Positions 55,984 through 64,000 of a DNA stretch of 64,000 bases are shown piece by piece. Source of the DNA: Caviibacterium pharyngocola (lineage in GTDB: Bacteria > Pseudomonadota > Gammaproteobacteria > Enterobacterales > Pasteurellaceae). Location of the stretch: NCBI RefSeq assembly GCF_002795405.1, contig NZ_PHGZ01000013.1, positions 225,988 through 289,987 of the forward strand, in the 5' to 3' direction. The translations under genes and the position numbers were made by a program. Position 1 is the first letter of the stretch. Each line of letters starts with the position of its first letter. Below the pieces are notes generated by a model. The model was not told where the DNA came from, did no database searches, and saw only the letters and a list, made by a program, of their open reading frames with translations.

Positions 55984-56670
55984 ATGAATACAATTAATCC
56001 CAAAGGCGATCGCAAAGCGATCGTGATTTTCTCCGGCGGACAAGATTCCACCACTTGTTTGATTCAAGCCATTGCCGATTACGGCGTGGAAAACGTCGAA
56101 ACCATTACCTTTCAATACGGTCAGCGCCATTCCATTGAACTGGAAAAAGCGGCGCAAATTGCACAGGATCTGGGCGTTAAACAGACGATTATTGATACTT
56201 CCGTGATCAAAACGATCACGTCAAATGCCTTAATGGACGAGGGCGCAGAAATTAAAACCGCACAAAACGGCTTGCCGAATACTTTCGTCGATGGGCGCAA
56301 TGCGCTGTTTTTGCTCTACACCGCTATTTATGCCAAAGGGCAGGGTATTCGCGATATTATCACCGGCGTGTGCGAAACGGATTTCAGCGGCTATCCCGAT
56401 TGCCGCGATGTGTTTATCAAATCAATGAACGTGACGTTAAATTTAGCGATGGATTACGCCTTTAATTTGCGCACGCCGTTGATGTATTTAACCAAGGCGC
56501 AAACTTGGGCGCTGGCGGACGAATTGGGCGCATTAGATTATATTCGCAACCGCACGCACACTTGTTATCAAGGCGTGGAAGGCGGTTGCGGCGAATGTCC
56601 GAGTTGTGTTTTGCGTGAAAAAGGCTTAAATGAATATTTACAACAAAAAAGTGCGGTGAAAAATGTTTAA
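55984..56670 (+). CDS. queC: 7-cyano-7-deazaguanine synthase QueC
   Basis: 228 residues. Makes preQ0 from carboxydeazaguanine. PP-loop [13 protein letters not shown] (residues 16-28), and the zinc cysteines [15 protein letters not shown] near the C-terminus. Controlled by the preQ1 riboswitch just upstream. Overlaps queD by 8 bases; an uptake signal sits at the overlap (56649-56657). Confidence 0.97.
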   Translation: MNTINPKGDRKAIVIFSGGQDSTTCLIQAIADYGVENVETITFQYGQRHSIELEKAAQIAQDLGVKQTIIDTSVIKTITSNALMDEGAEIKTAQNGLPNTFVDGRNALFLLYTAIYAKGQGIRDIITGVCETDFSGYPDCRDVFIKSMNVTLNLAMDYAFNLRTPLMYLTKAQTWALADELGALDYIRNRTHTCYQGVEGGCGECPSCVLREKGLNEYLQQKSAVKNV

Positions 56671-57085
56671 AGTTTCGAAAGAATTCAGTTTTGATATGGC
56701 GCACTTGTTGGACGGACACGACGGAAAATGCCAAAACTTGCACGGACATACCTATAAATTACAAGTGGAAGTGCAAGGCGAATTACATTCCTCCGGCGCG
56801 AAAAAAGGAATGGTGATTGATTTTGCGGATGTGAAACAAATTGTCAAACAGCAGATTTTAGATCCGATGGATCACGCTTTTATTTACGACACCACCAGCG
56901 AGCGCGAATGTAAAATTGCTGCGTTATTAACCGAGCTTCAATCGAAAACCTTCGGTATTCCGACACGTACTACGGCGGAGGAAATGGCGCGTTTTATCTT
57001 TAATCGTTTAAAACCGATATTACCGATTTCCGCCGTGCGTTTATGGGAAACACCGACCTCTTTTTGTGAATACCGTGAAGAATAA
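56663..57085 (+). CDS. queD: 6-carboxy-tetrahydropterin synthase QueD
   Basis: 140 residues. Zinc histidines in [14 protein letters not shown] and [13 protein letters not shown]; catalytic [10 protein letters not shown], and the C-terminal substrate Glu region [13 protein letters not shown]. First dedicated step of queuosine synthesis from GTP-derived dihydroneopterin. Overlaps queE by 20 bases. Confidence 0.95.
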   Translation: MFKVSKEFSFDMAHLLDGHDGKCQNLHGHTYKLQVEVQGELHSSGAKKGMVIDFADVKQIVKQQILDPMDHAFIYDTTSERECKIAALLTELQSKTFGIPTRTTAEEMARFIFNRLKPILPISAVRLWETPTSFCEYREE

Positions 57086-57713
57086 CATTCCGACGGCGCT
57101 TAAGGAGCCGATTTATCCTATCGTCGAAATCTTCGAAAGCTTGCAAGGCGAGGGTGCGAACACCGGAATGTCTTGTATTTTCATCCGTTTCGGCAAATGT
57201 AATTTGGCTTGTCCTTGGTGTGATACGAATTTTAATCAATTTGAGCGCTTGCCGTTGAGCCGAATTTTGCAAAAAGTGCGGTCGTTTTCGGCGAAGAATA
57301 TTATCATTACCGGCGGCGAGCCGACAATTCAGCCGAAATTGACCGCACTTTTAGCGGCATTAAAAGCCGAGGGTTATTTTCTGGCAATAGAAACCAACGG
57401 CTTGAAAAACGTGCCGCCGCAAATCGATTATATCGCCGTCAGCCCGAAACGCGCCTATTGGGAACAATATCGCCGACGCCATATTACGGCGGCGGACGAG
57501 GTTCGCATTGTGGCGGATGAAAATGTCGTGGATTTTTGCCAATGGGTAGAAACGCACATTCGCGCGACAAATTATTATCTATCGCCTTGCGAAATCAACG
57601 GCGAAATGAATTTGCTCGACGTGATTACGCAACTCGGCTTGTTGAATACGCGGCGGGATAAACCCTTGTGGCGTTTGAGCTTGCAAACCCACAAGTTAAT
57701 CGGGATTGAATAA
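57066..57713 (+). CDS. queE: 7-carboxy-7-deazaguanine synthase QueE (radical SAM)
   Basis: 215 residues. Radical-SAM cluster motif C-NLA-C-PW-C (GKCNLACPWCDTNF), preceded by EIFESLQGEGANTG. The GTG at 57066 inside queD is taken as start; a second GTG at 57075 is possible and neither has a clear ribosome-binding site, suggesting coupling to queD. Two uptake signals (57274, 57342) lie in the gene. Confidence 0.94.
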   Translation: MNTVKNNIPTALKEPIYPIVEIFESLQGEGANTGMSCIFIRFGKCNLACPWCDTNFNQFERLPLSRILQKVRSFSAKNIIITGGEPTIQPKLTALLAALKAEGYFLAIETNGLKNVPPQIDYIAVSPKRAYWEQYRRRHITAADEVRIVADENVVDFCQWVETHIRATNYYLSPCEINGEMNLLDVITQLGLLNTRRDKPLWRLSLQTHKLIGIE

Positions 57714-57719
57714 TTGCCA

Positions 57720-58613
57720 TTATCCGCGCGGATGATAACGTTCGTGCAAATGTTTTAAGCGTTCTTTCGCAACGTGCGTGTAAATTTGCGTGGTGGATAA
57801 ATCGCTGTGTCCGAGCAGCATTTGCACCACGCGCAAATCCGCGCCGTGATTGACCAAATGGGTGGCGAAAGCGTGGCGCAAAACGTGCGGCGACAACGCA
57901 TCGCAATCAATTTCGGCAAGAACGGCGTAATGTTTAATTCGGTGCCAAAAGGTTTGGCGCGTCATCTGCACACCCAATCGGCTGGGAAATAATACGTCGG
58001 AACTTTGCCCGTCCAACAGCGCGGCACGCCCGTATAAAATAAATTGGCGCACCCAATAGGCGGCTTCTTCGCCCATCGGCACAATGCGTTCTTTATTGCC
58101 TTTACCGATGACGCGCACCACGCCTTGATTGAGATTTAAGCTGTCAATGCCGAGCGAGACCAATTCCGTCACGCGCAAACCGGTGGCATACAGCAATTCC
58201 AACATCGCTTTATCGCGCAGTTCTAACGGAATATCTGTATTCGGCGTGTTCATTAAAGTCGTCACTTGTTGCTCGGTCAAATATTTCGGCAAGCGCGACG
58301 GCAATTTCGGCGAGCTGAGAATTGCGCTTGGGTCGTCGCCGCGATATTTTTCGCGATATAAATATTGAAACAATTTGCGCAGTGCGCTGAGCAATCTTGC
58401 CGTACTGGTCGCTTTGTAACCTTGTTGTAAACGTTCGCCGAGAAAGGTTTGCAAGTCAACGGCATCCGCTTGAATTAAGGACAAATTATTTTTTTCCAAC
58501 CAATGACATACTGCGGTTAAATCCAATCGATAGGACTGAACGGTGTTTTCGGACAAGCCTTTTTCCAGCCATAAATCGTTTAGAAATAGTTCCACAAGTG
58601 CGGTATCTTTCAC
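57720..58613 (-). CDS. xerD: Site-specific tyrosine recombinase XerD
   Basis: 297 residues. Resolves chromosome dimers at dif with XerC and FtsK. Catalytic residues: Arg in ATGLRVTELVSLG, Lys in GKGNKERIVP, H-x-x-R in LSPHVLRHAFATHLVNHG, His in QMLLGHSDLSTTQIYTH and the Tyr in IYTH. Standard length and housekeeping context, so not a mobile-element integrase. Confidence 0.95.
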   Translation of the reverse strand: MKDTALVELFLNDLWLEKGLSENTVQSYRLDLTAVCHWLEKNNLSLIQADAVDLQTFLGERLQQGYKATSTARLLSALRKLFQYLYREKYRGDDPSAILSSPKLPSRLPKYLTEQQVTTLMNTPNTDIPLELRDKAMLELLYATGLRVTELVSLGIDSLNLNQGVVRVIGKGNKERIVPMGEEAAYWVRQFILYGRAALLDGQSSDVLFPSRLGVQMTRQTFWHRIKHYAVLAEIDCDALSPHVLRHAFATHLVNHGADLRVVQMLLGHSDLSTTQIYTHVAKERLKHLHERYHPRG

Positions 58614-58615
58614 GC

Positions 58616-59776
58616 TTATTTTCTCCGAATCAAAAAGGCGTCAACGTGACGCGGAATCACAAAGAGTGCGGCAAGGGCAATGCACATCATCGTTAAAAAG
58701 GTGATTTGCGGGGAAATCGGGTATAACACGCCGGAAAGCGCGGTCAACAGCGCAACCGCCGCGCAGCCGGACAAACCGTTATATAGCCCTTGTAATTTGG
58801 CGATCGTATTTTGCGGTTGGGTGGTGATATAGCGAACCGTGGCATAATGTCCGGCGGCATAAGTGAAGGCGTGTAATGTTTGCACGGCGGCGATAAGCCA
58901 TAAATTCTGCGTTTCGCTTAGCACCGCCCAGCGCAGGGTTGCGGCGACGGCGGCAAGATAAAACAGCGAGCTGACTTTCCAATGTTTAAATAATCGTGTG
59001 GAAAAAAAGAATAATAAAATTTCGGCAACGACGCTTAATCCCCATAATAAACTGGTGGTTTGAACGGAAAAGCCTAATTCCGTCCAATAAAGTACGCTGT
59101 AGGCGTAATACGCGGCGTGCGAACCTTGAATTAAGGAAATAGCGATAAATAGGCGTAATGTGGTCGGATTTTTTAATAAATCGAGAAAACCGACGGAAGA
59201 AATCACCGCACTTTCCGCGGAATCTCGCGGCGGAGGATTCGGCGAAAGCGTTTGCACGGCGGCGTAGCAGCATAAAAGTGCGGTCAAAATCCAAATAATC
59301 GTATGATCGCCGAATAAGCCGATAAGATAGCCGAAACAGGTGACGCCCACCACAAAAGCGGCGGAACCGATTAAACGGACTTTGCCGTAATCCAATCCGA
59401 TTTGTTGCTGCCAAGTAGCGGCAAGCGTATCGCTTAAAGGCATTCCGGCGGCGTTTAACGTTGCGAATAACCAAACGGCAAGACAAAGTAGCGGAAAATT
59501 CTGCGCACTGAAGCCGATTGCCGCCATCACCAAGGCGCTGAGCAAGGCGACGCTGCGTAAAGCGATAAGCAAATGGTGCGCGCGTTTAATGCTCGCCGAA
59601 AAGAAAATACCGCCGAGAAAACGGAATAAATAAGAGGAAGCGATAATCAAACCGATACTTTCGGCGCCGTAATGTTGCGCTTTCAGCCAAACGGGAAAAA
59701 AAGGCACAAATACGCCGTAAGCGCAGTAATAACCGAAAAAACTGAGCGCCAGCCAGTTAAACGCCGAAATATTCAT
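58616..59776 (-). CDS. MFS transporter, HcaT (3-phenylpropionate)-like
   Basis: 386 residues with twelve predicted helices. [20 protein letters not shown] at the start and the [36 protein letters not shown] region match the HcaT/LacY-like subfamily. The substrate in Pasteurellaceae is unknown. Three bases separate it from xerD and 17 from proC, so these leftward genes may be co-transcribed. Uptake signals at 59205 and 59276. Confidence 0.86.
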   Translation of the reverse strand: MNISAFNWLALSFFGYYCAYGVFVPFFPVWLKAQHYGAESIGLIIASSYLFRFLGGIFFSASIKRAHHLLIALRSVALLSALVMAAIGFSAQNFPLLCLAVWLFATLNAAGMPLSDTLAATWQQQIGLDYGKVRLIGSAAFVVGVTCFGYLIGLFGDHTIIWILTALLCCYAAVQTLSPNPPPRDSAESAVISSVGFLDLLKNPTTLRLFIAISLIQGSHAAYYAYSVLYWTELGFSVQTTSLLWGLSVVAEILLFFFSTRLFKHWKVSSLFYLAAVAATLRWAVLSETQNLWLIAAVQTLHAFTYAAGHYATVRYITTQPQNTIAKLQGLYNGLSGCAAVALLTALSGVLYPISPQITFLTMMCIALAALFVIPRHVDAFLIRRK

Positions 59777-59793
59777 CTAAATTAACCCTGTGC

Positions 59794-60609
59794 TTAAAAT
59801 AATTTTTCCATTTCTTGCGAACGTTGTACGCAAGCTTGAATGGCGCGTTCGACGGTGGCGGATAAATTTTCTTCGTTAAAAACCGCCAATGCTGCAGCGG
59901 TGGTACCGCCTTTCGACGTCACGTTTTGACGTAATAAACTTAACGGTGTCGTCGGATTTTCCACCGTCATTTTCGCCGCACCAAGGGCGGATTGTTGAAT
60001 TAATAAGCGGCTTGTTTCTTCCGGCAAACCGGTTTGAGTTAAGGCTTGTTGCATTGCTTCCATAAAGAGGAAAAAATAAGCCGGACTGCTACCTGATGCC
60101 GCAGTGACTAAATGCATATCCGTTTCGTTTTCTACCCAACAGGTTTCGCCGACGGCGTTCAGCAAGTTTTGCGCGAAGCTTTTTAATGCCTCGGAAACGT
60201 GGCTTTCGGCAAATAATCCCGCCATTCCGCAAGAAACCAACGCCGGCGTATTCGGCATTACGCGCACGATATTGCCGGCGCTCGGCAATAGTTCGTGCAA
60301 TCTTGCAACGGAAATCGCCGCCGCAATAGAAATCACTAATTTATCGTTAAAATCCACCGCACTTAATCCTTGGCAAACGTCGGCGATGACTTGCGGTTTC
60401 ACCGCCAATAACACCACTTCCGCCTTTTGTGCGGCGCTTAAATTATCTTCGCCGATTTGCACGCCTTGTGCGGCGAATAATGCGAGTTTTTCAGGATTCG
60501 GATCGCAAACGGTAATAAGTTGTGCCGGATAGCCTTGTTTTAACAAGCCGAAAATAATCGCTTGCGCCATATTTCCGCCGCCGATAAAGGTAATTGATTT
60601 ATGTTGCAT
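59794..60609 (-). CDS. proC: Pyrroline-5-carboxylate reductase
   Basis: 271 residues from the ATG at 60609 (MQHKSITFIGGGNMAQAI); the 15 extra codons upstream are not family-like. NADPH-binding GGGNMAQAI, then VMPNTPALVSCGMAG and the C-terminal signature TSKGGTTAAALAVFNEENL. Last step of proline synthesis. Uptake signal at 60356-60364. Confidence 0.96.
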   Translation of the reverse strand: MQHKSITFIGGGNMAQAIIFGLLKQGYPAQLITVCDPNPEKLALFAAQGVQIGEDNLSAAQKAEVVLLAVKPQVIADVCQGLSAVDFNDKLVISIAAAISVARLHELLPSAGNIVRVMPNTPALVSCGMAGLFAESHVSEALKSFAQNLLNAVGETCWVENETDMHLVTAASGSSPAYFFLFMEAMQQALTQTGLPEETSRLLIQQSALGAAKMTVENPTTPLSLLRQNVTSKGGTTAAALAVFNEENLSATVERAIQACVQRSQEMEKLF

Positions 60610-60671
60610 ATTTTTGTTCTCGAATAAGTTACAATAGCGCACATTGTACCGCATAATTTTGAGGAACGACT

Positions 60672-61580
60672 ATGATTTGGTTTAAAAATGCGATGATTTA
60701 TCGCCTGACAAAAAGTTTGGATTGGTCGCCGGCGCAATTACAACAACAGTTACAACAATGCGAATTTCACCCTTGTGCGCAATCGGATATGAGTAAATTC
60801 GGCTGGACGAATCCGTTGCGCGGCAGCGAATTACTTTATTTTGCCGTAGGAAAACAAATCTTATTGCTTGCGCATAAAGAAGAAAAAATCCTGCCGGCGC
60901 AGGTGGTAAATCGCGAATTAGAAGGGCGAATCGCCGAATTGGAAGAAAAAGAACAGCGCAAATTAAAGAAAACGGAAAAACAGGCGTTGAAAGACGATGT
61001 GATCGCCGCGCTTTTGCCTCGCGCGTTCAGTAAAAATCGTCAAACGGCGATTTGGATCGATAGCGAAGCCGATTTGATTTATGTGGATAGCGCGTCAAGT
61101 AAGCAAGCGGAAGATATTTTGGCATTATTGCGCAAATCTTTAGGATCTTTGCCCGTGGTGCCGTTGAGCTTTGCAAATGATCCGACCTTGGTAATGAGCG
61201 ATTGGATTAGTAATGATCATATTCCGCAATGGCTTACGGCGTTAGAGGATGCCGAATTATGCGGTAGCCAAGATAATGCGGTGATTCGCTGTAAACGACA
61301 ATCGTTAGAAAGCGAAGAAATTTTGTCGTTACTGCAAGCGGGAAAATGTATCACGAAATTGGCTTTGGAATGGGATGAACATTTAAGTTTTGTGTTAAAC
61401 GAAGATTGTTCGTTAAAACGGTTAAAATTCGCTGATCAAGTGCGGGAGAAAAACGACGATATTTTGAAAGAAGATATTGCCCAACGTTTTGACGCGGATT
61501 TTGTGTTAATGACCGGTATATTGGCGAAATTGACGGAAAATTTATTGCACGAATTCGGCGGAGAAAAAGAGCTGTTATAA
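60672..61580 (+). CDS. rdgC: Recombination-associated protein RdgC
   Basis: 302 residues. WFKNAMIYRLTKSLDW and FGWTNPLRGSELLYFAVGKQ are conserved in RdgC; the gate and base domains follow. Ring-shaped dimer that binds DNA and limits RecA. Divergent from proC with 62 bases between the starts. A bidirectional terminator closes it. Confidence 0.95.
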   Translation: MIWFKNAMIYRLTKSLDWSPAQLQQQLQQCEFHPCAQSDMSKFGWTNPLRGSELLYFAVGKQILLLAHKEEKILPAQVVNRELEGRIAELEEKEQRKLKKTEKQALKDDVIAALLPRAFSKNRQTAIWIDSEADLIYVDSASSKQAEDILALLRKSLGSLPVVPLSFANDPTLVMSDWISNDHIPQWLTALEDAELCGSQDNAVIRCKRQSLESEEILSLLQAGKCITKLALEWDEHLSFVLNEDCSLKRLKFADQVREKNDDILKEDIAQRFDADFVLMTGILAKLTENLLHEFGGEKELL

Positions 61581-61622
61581 AAAACGTCATTTTTCGTAAC
61601 GATTTTAGCTATTACACCCAAT

Positions 61623-61649
61623 AAAAAAGACGCAATTTGCGTCTTTTTG
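61623..61649. terminator. Bidirectional terminator after rdgC
   Basis: AAAAAGACGCAA / TTGCGTCTTTTT around a single T, with A and T runs on both sides; shared with the convergent lipoprotein gene. Confidence 0.88.
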
Positions 61650-61670
61650 AATTTTTGTGCTATGCCTTTT

Positions 61671-62060
61671 TTAAGGTTTTTGTGCAACACATTGTTCCGC
61701 TAAAATATCGCCTACGGCATTGGTTAGTGTGGCGAATTCATTACGTTCGATCCAATGCCAATGAATGTTGGTGTATTTTTGACCGCTTTCGGAAATCGCT
61801 TGCGTGAGTTTTTGCGTGTTTTGTTCGAATGTGATGTTAACGGTATTCAATTTTCTTTTTTTGCTTTTCATTGAACGGACGACACGCACTTCTTTATCAT
61901 CCTTACAAAGATAGCGGATTGCTTTGCCTTGCTGCGTCGATTTTTCTATCGCCGGTGAATTTTTAACGGTCGTCGGTTTGCTGACCGGCGAAAGCATAAC
62001 CTGATCGGCGCAAGCGACAAGCGTCAATGTAGTGAAAAATAGCAATCCGGTTTTTAGCAT
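61671..62060 (-). CDS. MliC-like lipoprotein (lysozyme inhibitor family)
   Basis: 129 residues. Lipobox LTLVAC puts the lipidated cysteine at residue 17. After a Ser/Thr/Pro-rich spacer, the MliC-type core runs IRYLCKDDKEVRVV ... KLTQAISESGQKYTNIHW ... ILAEQC, with the two cysteines that usually form a disulfide. Known members block c-type lysozyme at the outer membrane. Inhibitor activity is inferred from fold resemblance only. Confidence 0.75.
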   Translation of the reverse strand: MLKTGLLFFTTLTLVACADQVMLSPVSKPTTVKNSPAIEKSTQQGKAIRYLCKDDKEVRVVRSMKSKKRKLNTVNITFEQNTQKLTQAISESGQKYTNIHWHWIERNEFATLTNAVGDILAEQCVAQKP

Positions 62061-62123
62061 AGCATTCCCTTCTTAAATGGGTAAATTGATCCGATAACGG
62101 CGGTTATCCCGCCGTGTCACGGT

Positions 62124-63527
62124 TTATTTTTTGTATTGATAAGTGCCGTCTGCTTGACGAATAAAACGTGCGCCGTTGGATAAACGCAATTCGTTCACTC
62201 TGCCTTGTGCGTTAAGCGACACTTGAACTTTATCGCCCGGTTTAAAACTGCTTAACGCATTGCCGGCGCCGTTGGCTTTTGTCATTGCGTTCACATCCGA
62301 AATATTCAGATTGTTGTCGCGGAACACTTGCATTAAGGACACGCCTTGCGGCACGGTTAACGTTTTACTGTTGACGGATTTTGTCACTGCACTTTCTGTA
62401 TTTTTCGCTGTTGACGTACCGGCAGGTTTGGCTTCAACAACCGGAGCACCTTGCGTTTTTTGCACTTTTATAGCCGGTGCTTTTTGTTCTACGGTTTTCG
62501 GTTTATCTTGCGCGCTTACTTTTTCCACCGCCTTCGGTTTTTCCGTTACGACAGGTTTGCTCGCAGCTTTCGGTTTTTCTGCCACCGGTGATTTTTCAAC
62601 TGTTTGTGGTTTTTCAGCAGCTTTAGGTTTTTCGGCGATAACCGGTTTTTCGACTGCCGGTTTTTCACGCACGACCGGCGTTTCAATCGGTTTGTTTGTT
62701 TCAGCCGGTTTGTTTGTTTCAGCTAGGTTTGCTTTTTCTCCTTGGGCATTGGCTTGTTCGTTCGTTTGAGCTAATGCATTAGGTTGCAGCGCATTTTGTT
62801 CAGGCGTTTCCGTCGTAAGATTTTGTTGTGTTGCGTCGGTTGCGTTATTTTCCGTTTGTACATTTTGCGGATTATTTAAATTATCCAACACGGAATTTTC
62901 CACCGGTTGACTTTGATCAAGCGATTGGAATTGAGTCGGAATCGCATTACTGTTTTGCTCGAAAGATTGAACGGTATCCGTGCTCGGTTTCAACCAAGAA
63001 ATAAGGATTAATGCCAAAATTGCCAATAATAAGGCAATAAAAATACGACGGTATTTCGGTGGTAAGGCTTGTAAAATCGCCCAATTTTCCGGTTTTTTCA
63101 AATCTGTCGTGCTGTGTTGTGTTTGTGCCGGCGCGTCTTTTTCCGTTTCTTGTACTGTAATCGGTTCTTCGGTCGGATTGATTTCATCCGCTTTTGTTTC
63201 TTCCGGTTGAATCGCCTCGATATTGCTATTAACCTCATTGACAATCGGCGTCGCGGTTGCCGCTGTTGTGATAACCGGCTCGCTCGTTACATTTTCATTT
63301 GTGTTAATCGGCGCGTCACCGAAAGTCGGCTCTTTACGCACGTTGAATTGCGGTTCGGGATTTTCTTTGCGGCTAAATAGATCTTTCGCTTTATTAAAAA
63401 ATGACGGTTCCGGCGTGACCGGTTTTTTCGGTGTAATAGGTTCCATTTGATTAAAGCCTAAATCCAACTCGCTTTGCGCCGGATTGTTTTCGGTTCCGTT
63501 TACCGGTTTTTGTTGTTCAGTTGTCAC
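62124..63527 (-). CDS. oapA: Opacity-associated protein A (OapA)
   Basis: 467 residues. A cytoplasmic N-terminus of about 165 residues precedes one membrane helix (RIFIALLLAILALILISWL). A long Gln/Asn-rich and Lys/Pro-rich periplasmic linker follows, with repeated EKP units (VEKPVIAEKPKAAEKPQTVE). The C-terminal LysM-like OapA domain (LTVPQGVSLMQVFRDNNLNI, FKPGDKVQVSLNAQGRVNEL) should bind peptidoglycan. In H. influenzae OapA affects colony opacity and adherence. Downstream of epmB, as in that species; oapB is not next to it here. Confidence 0.9.
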   Translation of the reverse strand: MTTEQQKPVNGTENNPAQSELDLGFNQMEPITPKKPVTPEPSFFNKAKDLFSRKENPEPQFNVRKEPTFGDAPINTNENVTSEPVITTAATATPIVNEVNSNIEAIQPEETKADEINPTEEPITVQETEKDAPAQTQHSTTDLKKPENWAILQALPPKYRRIFIALLLAILALILISWLKPSTDTVQSFEQNSNAIPTQFQSLDQSQPVENSVLDNLNNPQNVQTENNATDATQQNLTTETPEQNALQPNALAQTNEQANAQGEKANLAETNKPAETNKPIETPVVREKPAVEKPVIAEKPKAAEKPQTVEKSPVAEKPKAASKPVVTEKPKAVEKVSAQDKPKTVEQKAPAIKVQKTQGAPVVEAKPAGTSTAKNTESAVTKSVNSKTLTVPQGVSLMQVFRDNNLNISDVNAMTKANGAGNALSSFKPGDKVQVSLNAQGRVNELRLSNGARFIRQADGTYQYKK

Positions 63528-63558
63528 GATAATACCTTAAATACTAACAGGAAAATAA

Positions 63559-63578
63559 ATGCACTTTAAAAGTGCGGT
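63559..63578. promoter_or_regulatory. Uptake signal and palindrome upstream of oapA
   Basis: GCACTTTTAAAGTGC-type palindrome (read here as GCACTTTAAAAGTGC) merging into AAGTGCGGT at 63570-63578, in the 90-base gap between epmB and oapA. It may weaken read-through from epmB. Confidence 0.45.
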
Positions 63579-63617
63579 CAAAACATTGTTTATTTTAAAG
63601 GATCTTTTGCGATTTTC

Positions 63618-64000
63618 CTATGACGAATACAAAGTTTTATTCGTTTCGCCGGCAATTTCGCGCGCCAGTTTCGGCACTAAATAACCCGAAGTAATGCTTT
63701 GTAATTCTTTGTAAATTTTTAATGCTTGTTGGTCATCAAGGTAAAAATGGCTGGCGCCTTCCACTTTATCCAACAAATGTAAGTAATAAGGCAAAATGCC
63801 GATTTGAAATAATTTGTCACTCAGGGTTTTTAGAATTTGTGCATTATCATTAATATTTTTGAGCAAAACGGATTGATTCAACAAAACGACATTCGCCCGT
63901 TTAAGCGCAAACATCGCTTGCGCCAAATGATCATCGATTTCGTTCGGGTGATTAATGTGCGTCACTAACAATATTTGCAAACGGCTGTTTTTGAGTAAAT
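63618..64000 (-). CDS. epmB: EF-P beta-lysylation protein EpmB, C-terminal part (5' end outside window)
   Basis: The frame is open to the right edge, so about 127 C-terminal residues of the lysine 2,3-aminomutase-like protein are present; the radical-SAM cysteines lie outside. SRLQILLVTHINHPNEIDD, RANVVLLNQSVLLKNIND and GILPYYLHLLDKVEGASHF are conserved in this family. It turns alpha-lysine into beta-lysine for modification of elongation factor P. The ending KLAREIAGETNKTLYSS fits the normal terminus. Confidence 0.9.
   Translation of the reverse strand, partial: LLKNSRLQILLVTHINHPNEIDDHLAQAMFALKRANVVLLNQSVLLKNINDNAQILKTLSDKLFQIGILPYYLHLLDKVEGASHFYLDDQQALKIYKELQSITSGYLVPKLAREIAGETNKTLYSS

Noticed and set aside
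55621..56157. Leftward 178-codon frame opposite raiA and queC
   Set aside because: It runs through a terminator and a riboswitch and is antisense to two clear genes.
57720..58613. Tyrosine recombinase as sign of an integrative element
   Set aside because: Length, motifs and context are those of housekeeping XerD; no attachment repeats or cargo nearby.
63114..63450. Rightward frames opposite oapA
   Set aside because: Produced by the Lys/Pro/Thr-rich codon pattern of oapA in complement; no independent support.

Overview
The window is a piece of a Pasteurellaceae chromosome of the Haemophilus influenzae type. The evidence is about 39 copies of the 9-base DNA-uptake signal core AAGTGCGGT (I counted both strands by eye), together with H. 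influenzae-like gene neighbourhoods: ampD divergent from pilABCD, rppH-TSUP-lgt-thyA-...-tadA, lctP, epmB-oapA. The genus cannot be fixed from sequence alone; Haemophilus, Aggregatibacter, Rodentibacter and similar genera are all possible.

Layout. 1-4.4 kb: end of the division cluster (ftsA partial, ftsZ, lpxC), then pheA. 4.42-12.20 kb: a foreign, AT-rich 7,779-bp transposon with 25-bp terminal inverted repeats (24 of 25 identical) and an 8-bp target duplication. It carries two IS1595-type transposase genes (one broken by an in-frame TGA), two convergent coiled-coil/winged-helix genes, and an XRE regulator coupled to a single-chain type IIG-like restriction-modification enzyme. 12.3-18.6 kb: der, then an L-lactate operon (lctP-lutABC). 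18.6-21.9 kb: yedE, two tRNA-Asp genes, dnaQ, rnhA, and two tiny membrane-protein genes behind a CRP-S (competence-type) site. 22.1-27.1 kb: mannose PTS operon (manXYZ, yobD-like, manA) and tmaR. 27.3-32.4 kb: serC, hisC and aroA interleaved with a Phd/VapC and a HEPN/MNT module. 32.5-40.3 kb: recN (two LexA-like boxes), nadK, grpE, then a compact leftward operon rppH-TSUP-lgt-thyA-Sel1-tadA. 41.0-47.7 kb: a 1,988-residue trimeric autotransporter adhesin with a divergent XRE regulator. 47.8-53.4 kb: ampD, the type IV pilus/competence operon pilABCD (pilB frameshifted into pilC), coaE, yacG, a small GNAT protein. 53.6-57.7 kb: a tandem glycine riboswitch before an AGCS symporter, raiA, and a preQ1 riboswitch before queCDE. 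57.7-64 kb: xerD, an HcaT-like MFS protein, proC, rdgC, an MliC-like lipoprotein, oapA and the 3' part of epmB.

The most unusual parts are (i) the restriction-modification transposon, which landed exactly inside the loop of an inverted uptake-signal pair between pheA and der; (ii) the CRP-S site in front of an uncharacterised pair of very small membrane proteins; (iii) the one-base insertion that joins pilB and pilC into one reading frame; and (iv) the mosaic adhesin, whose YadA-like head is split by about 700 residues. All family assignments come from motif recognition by eye, without any database search.
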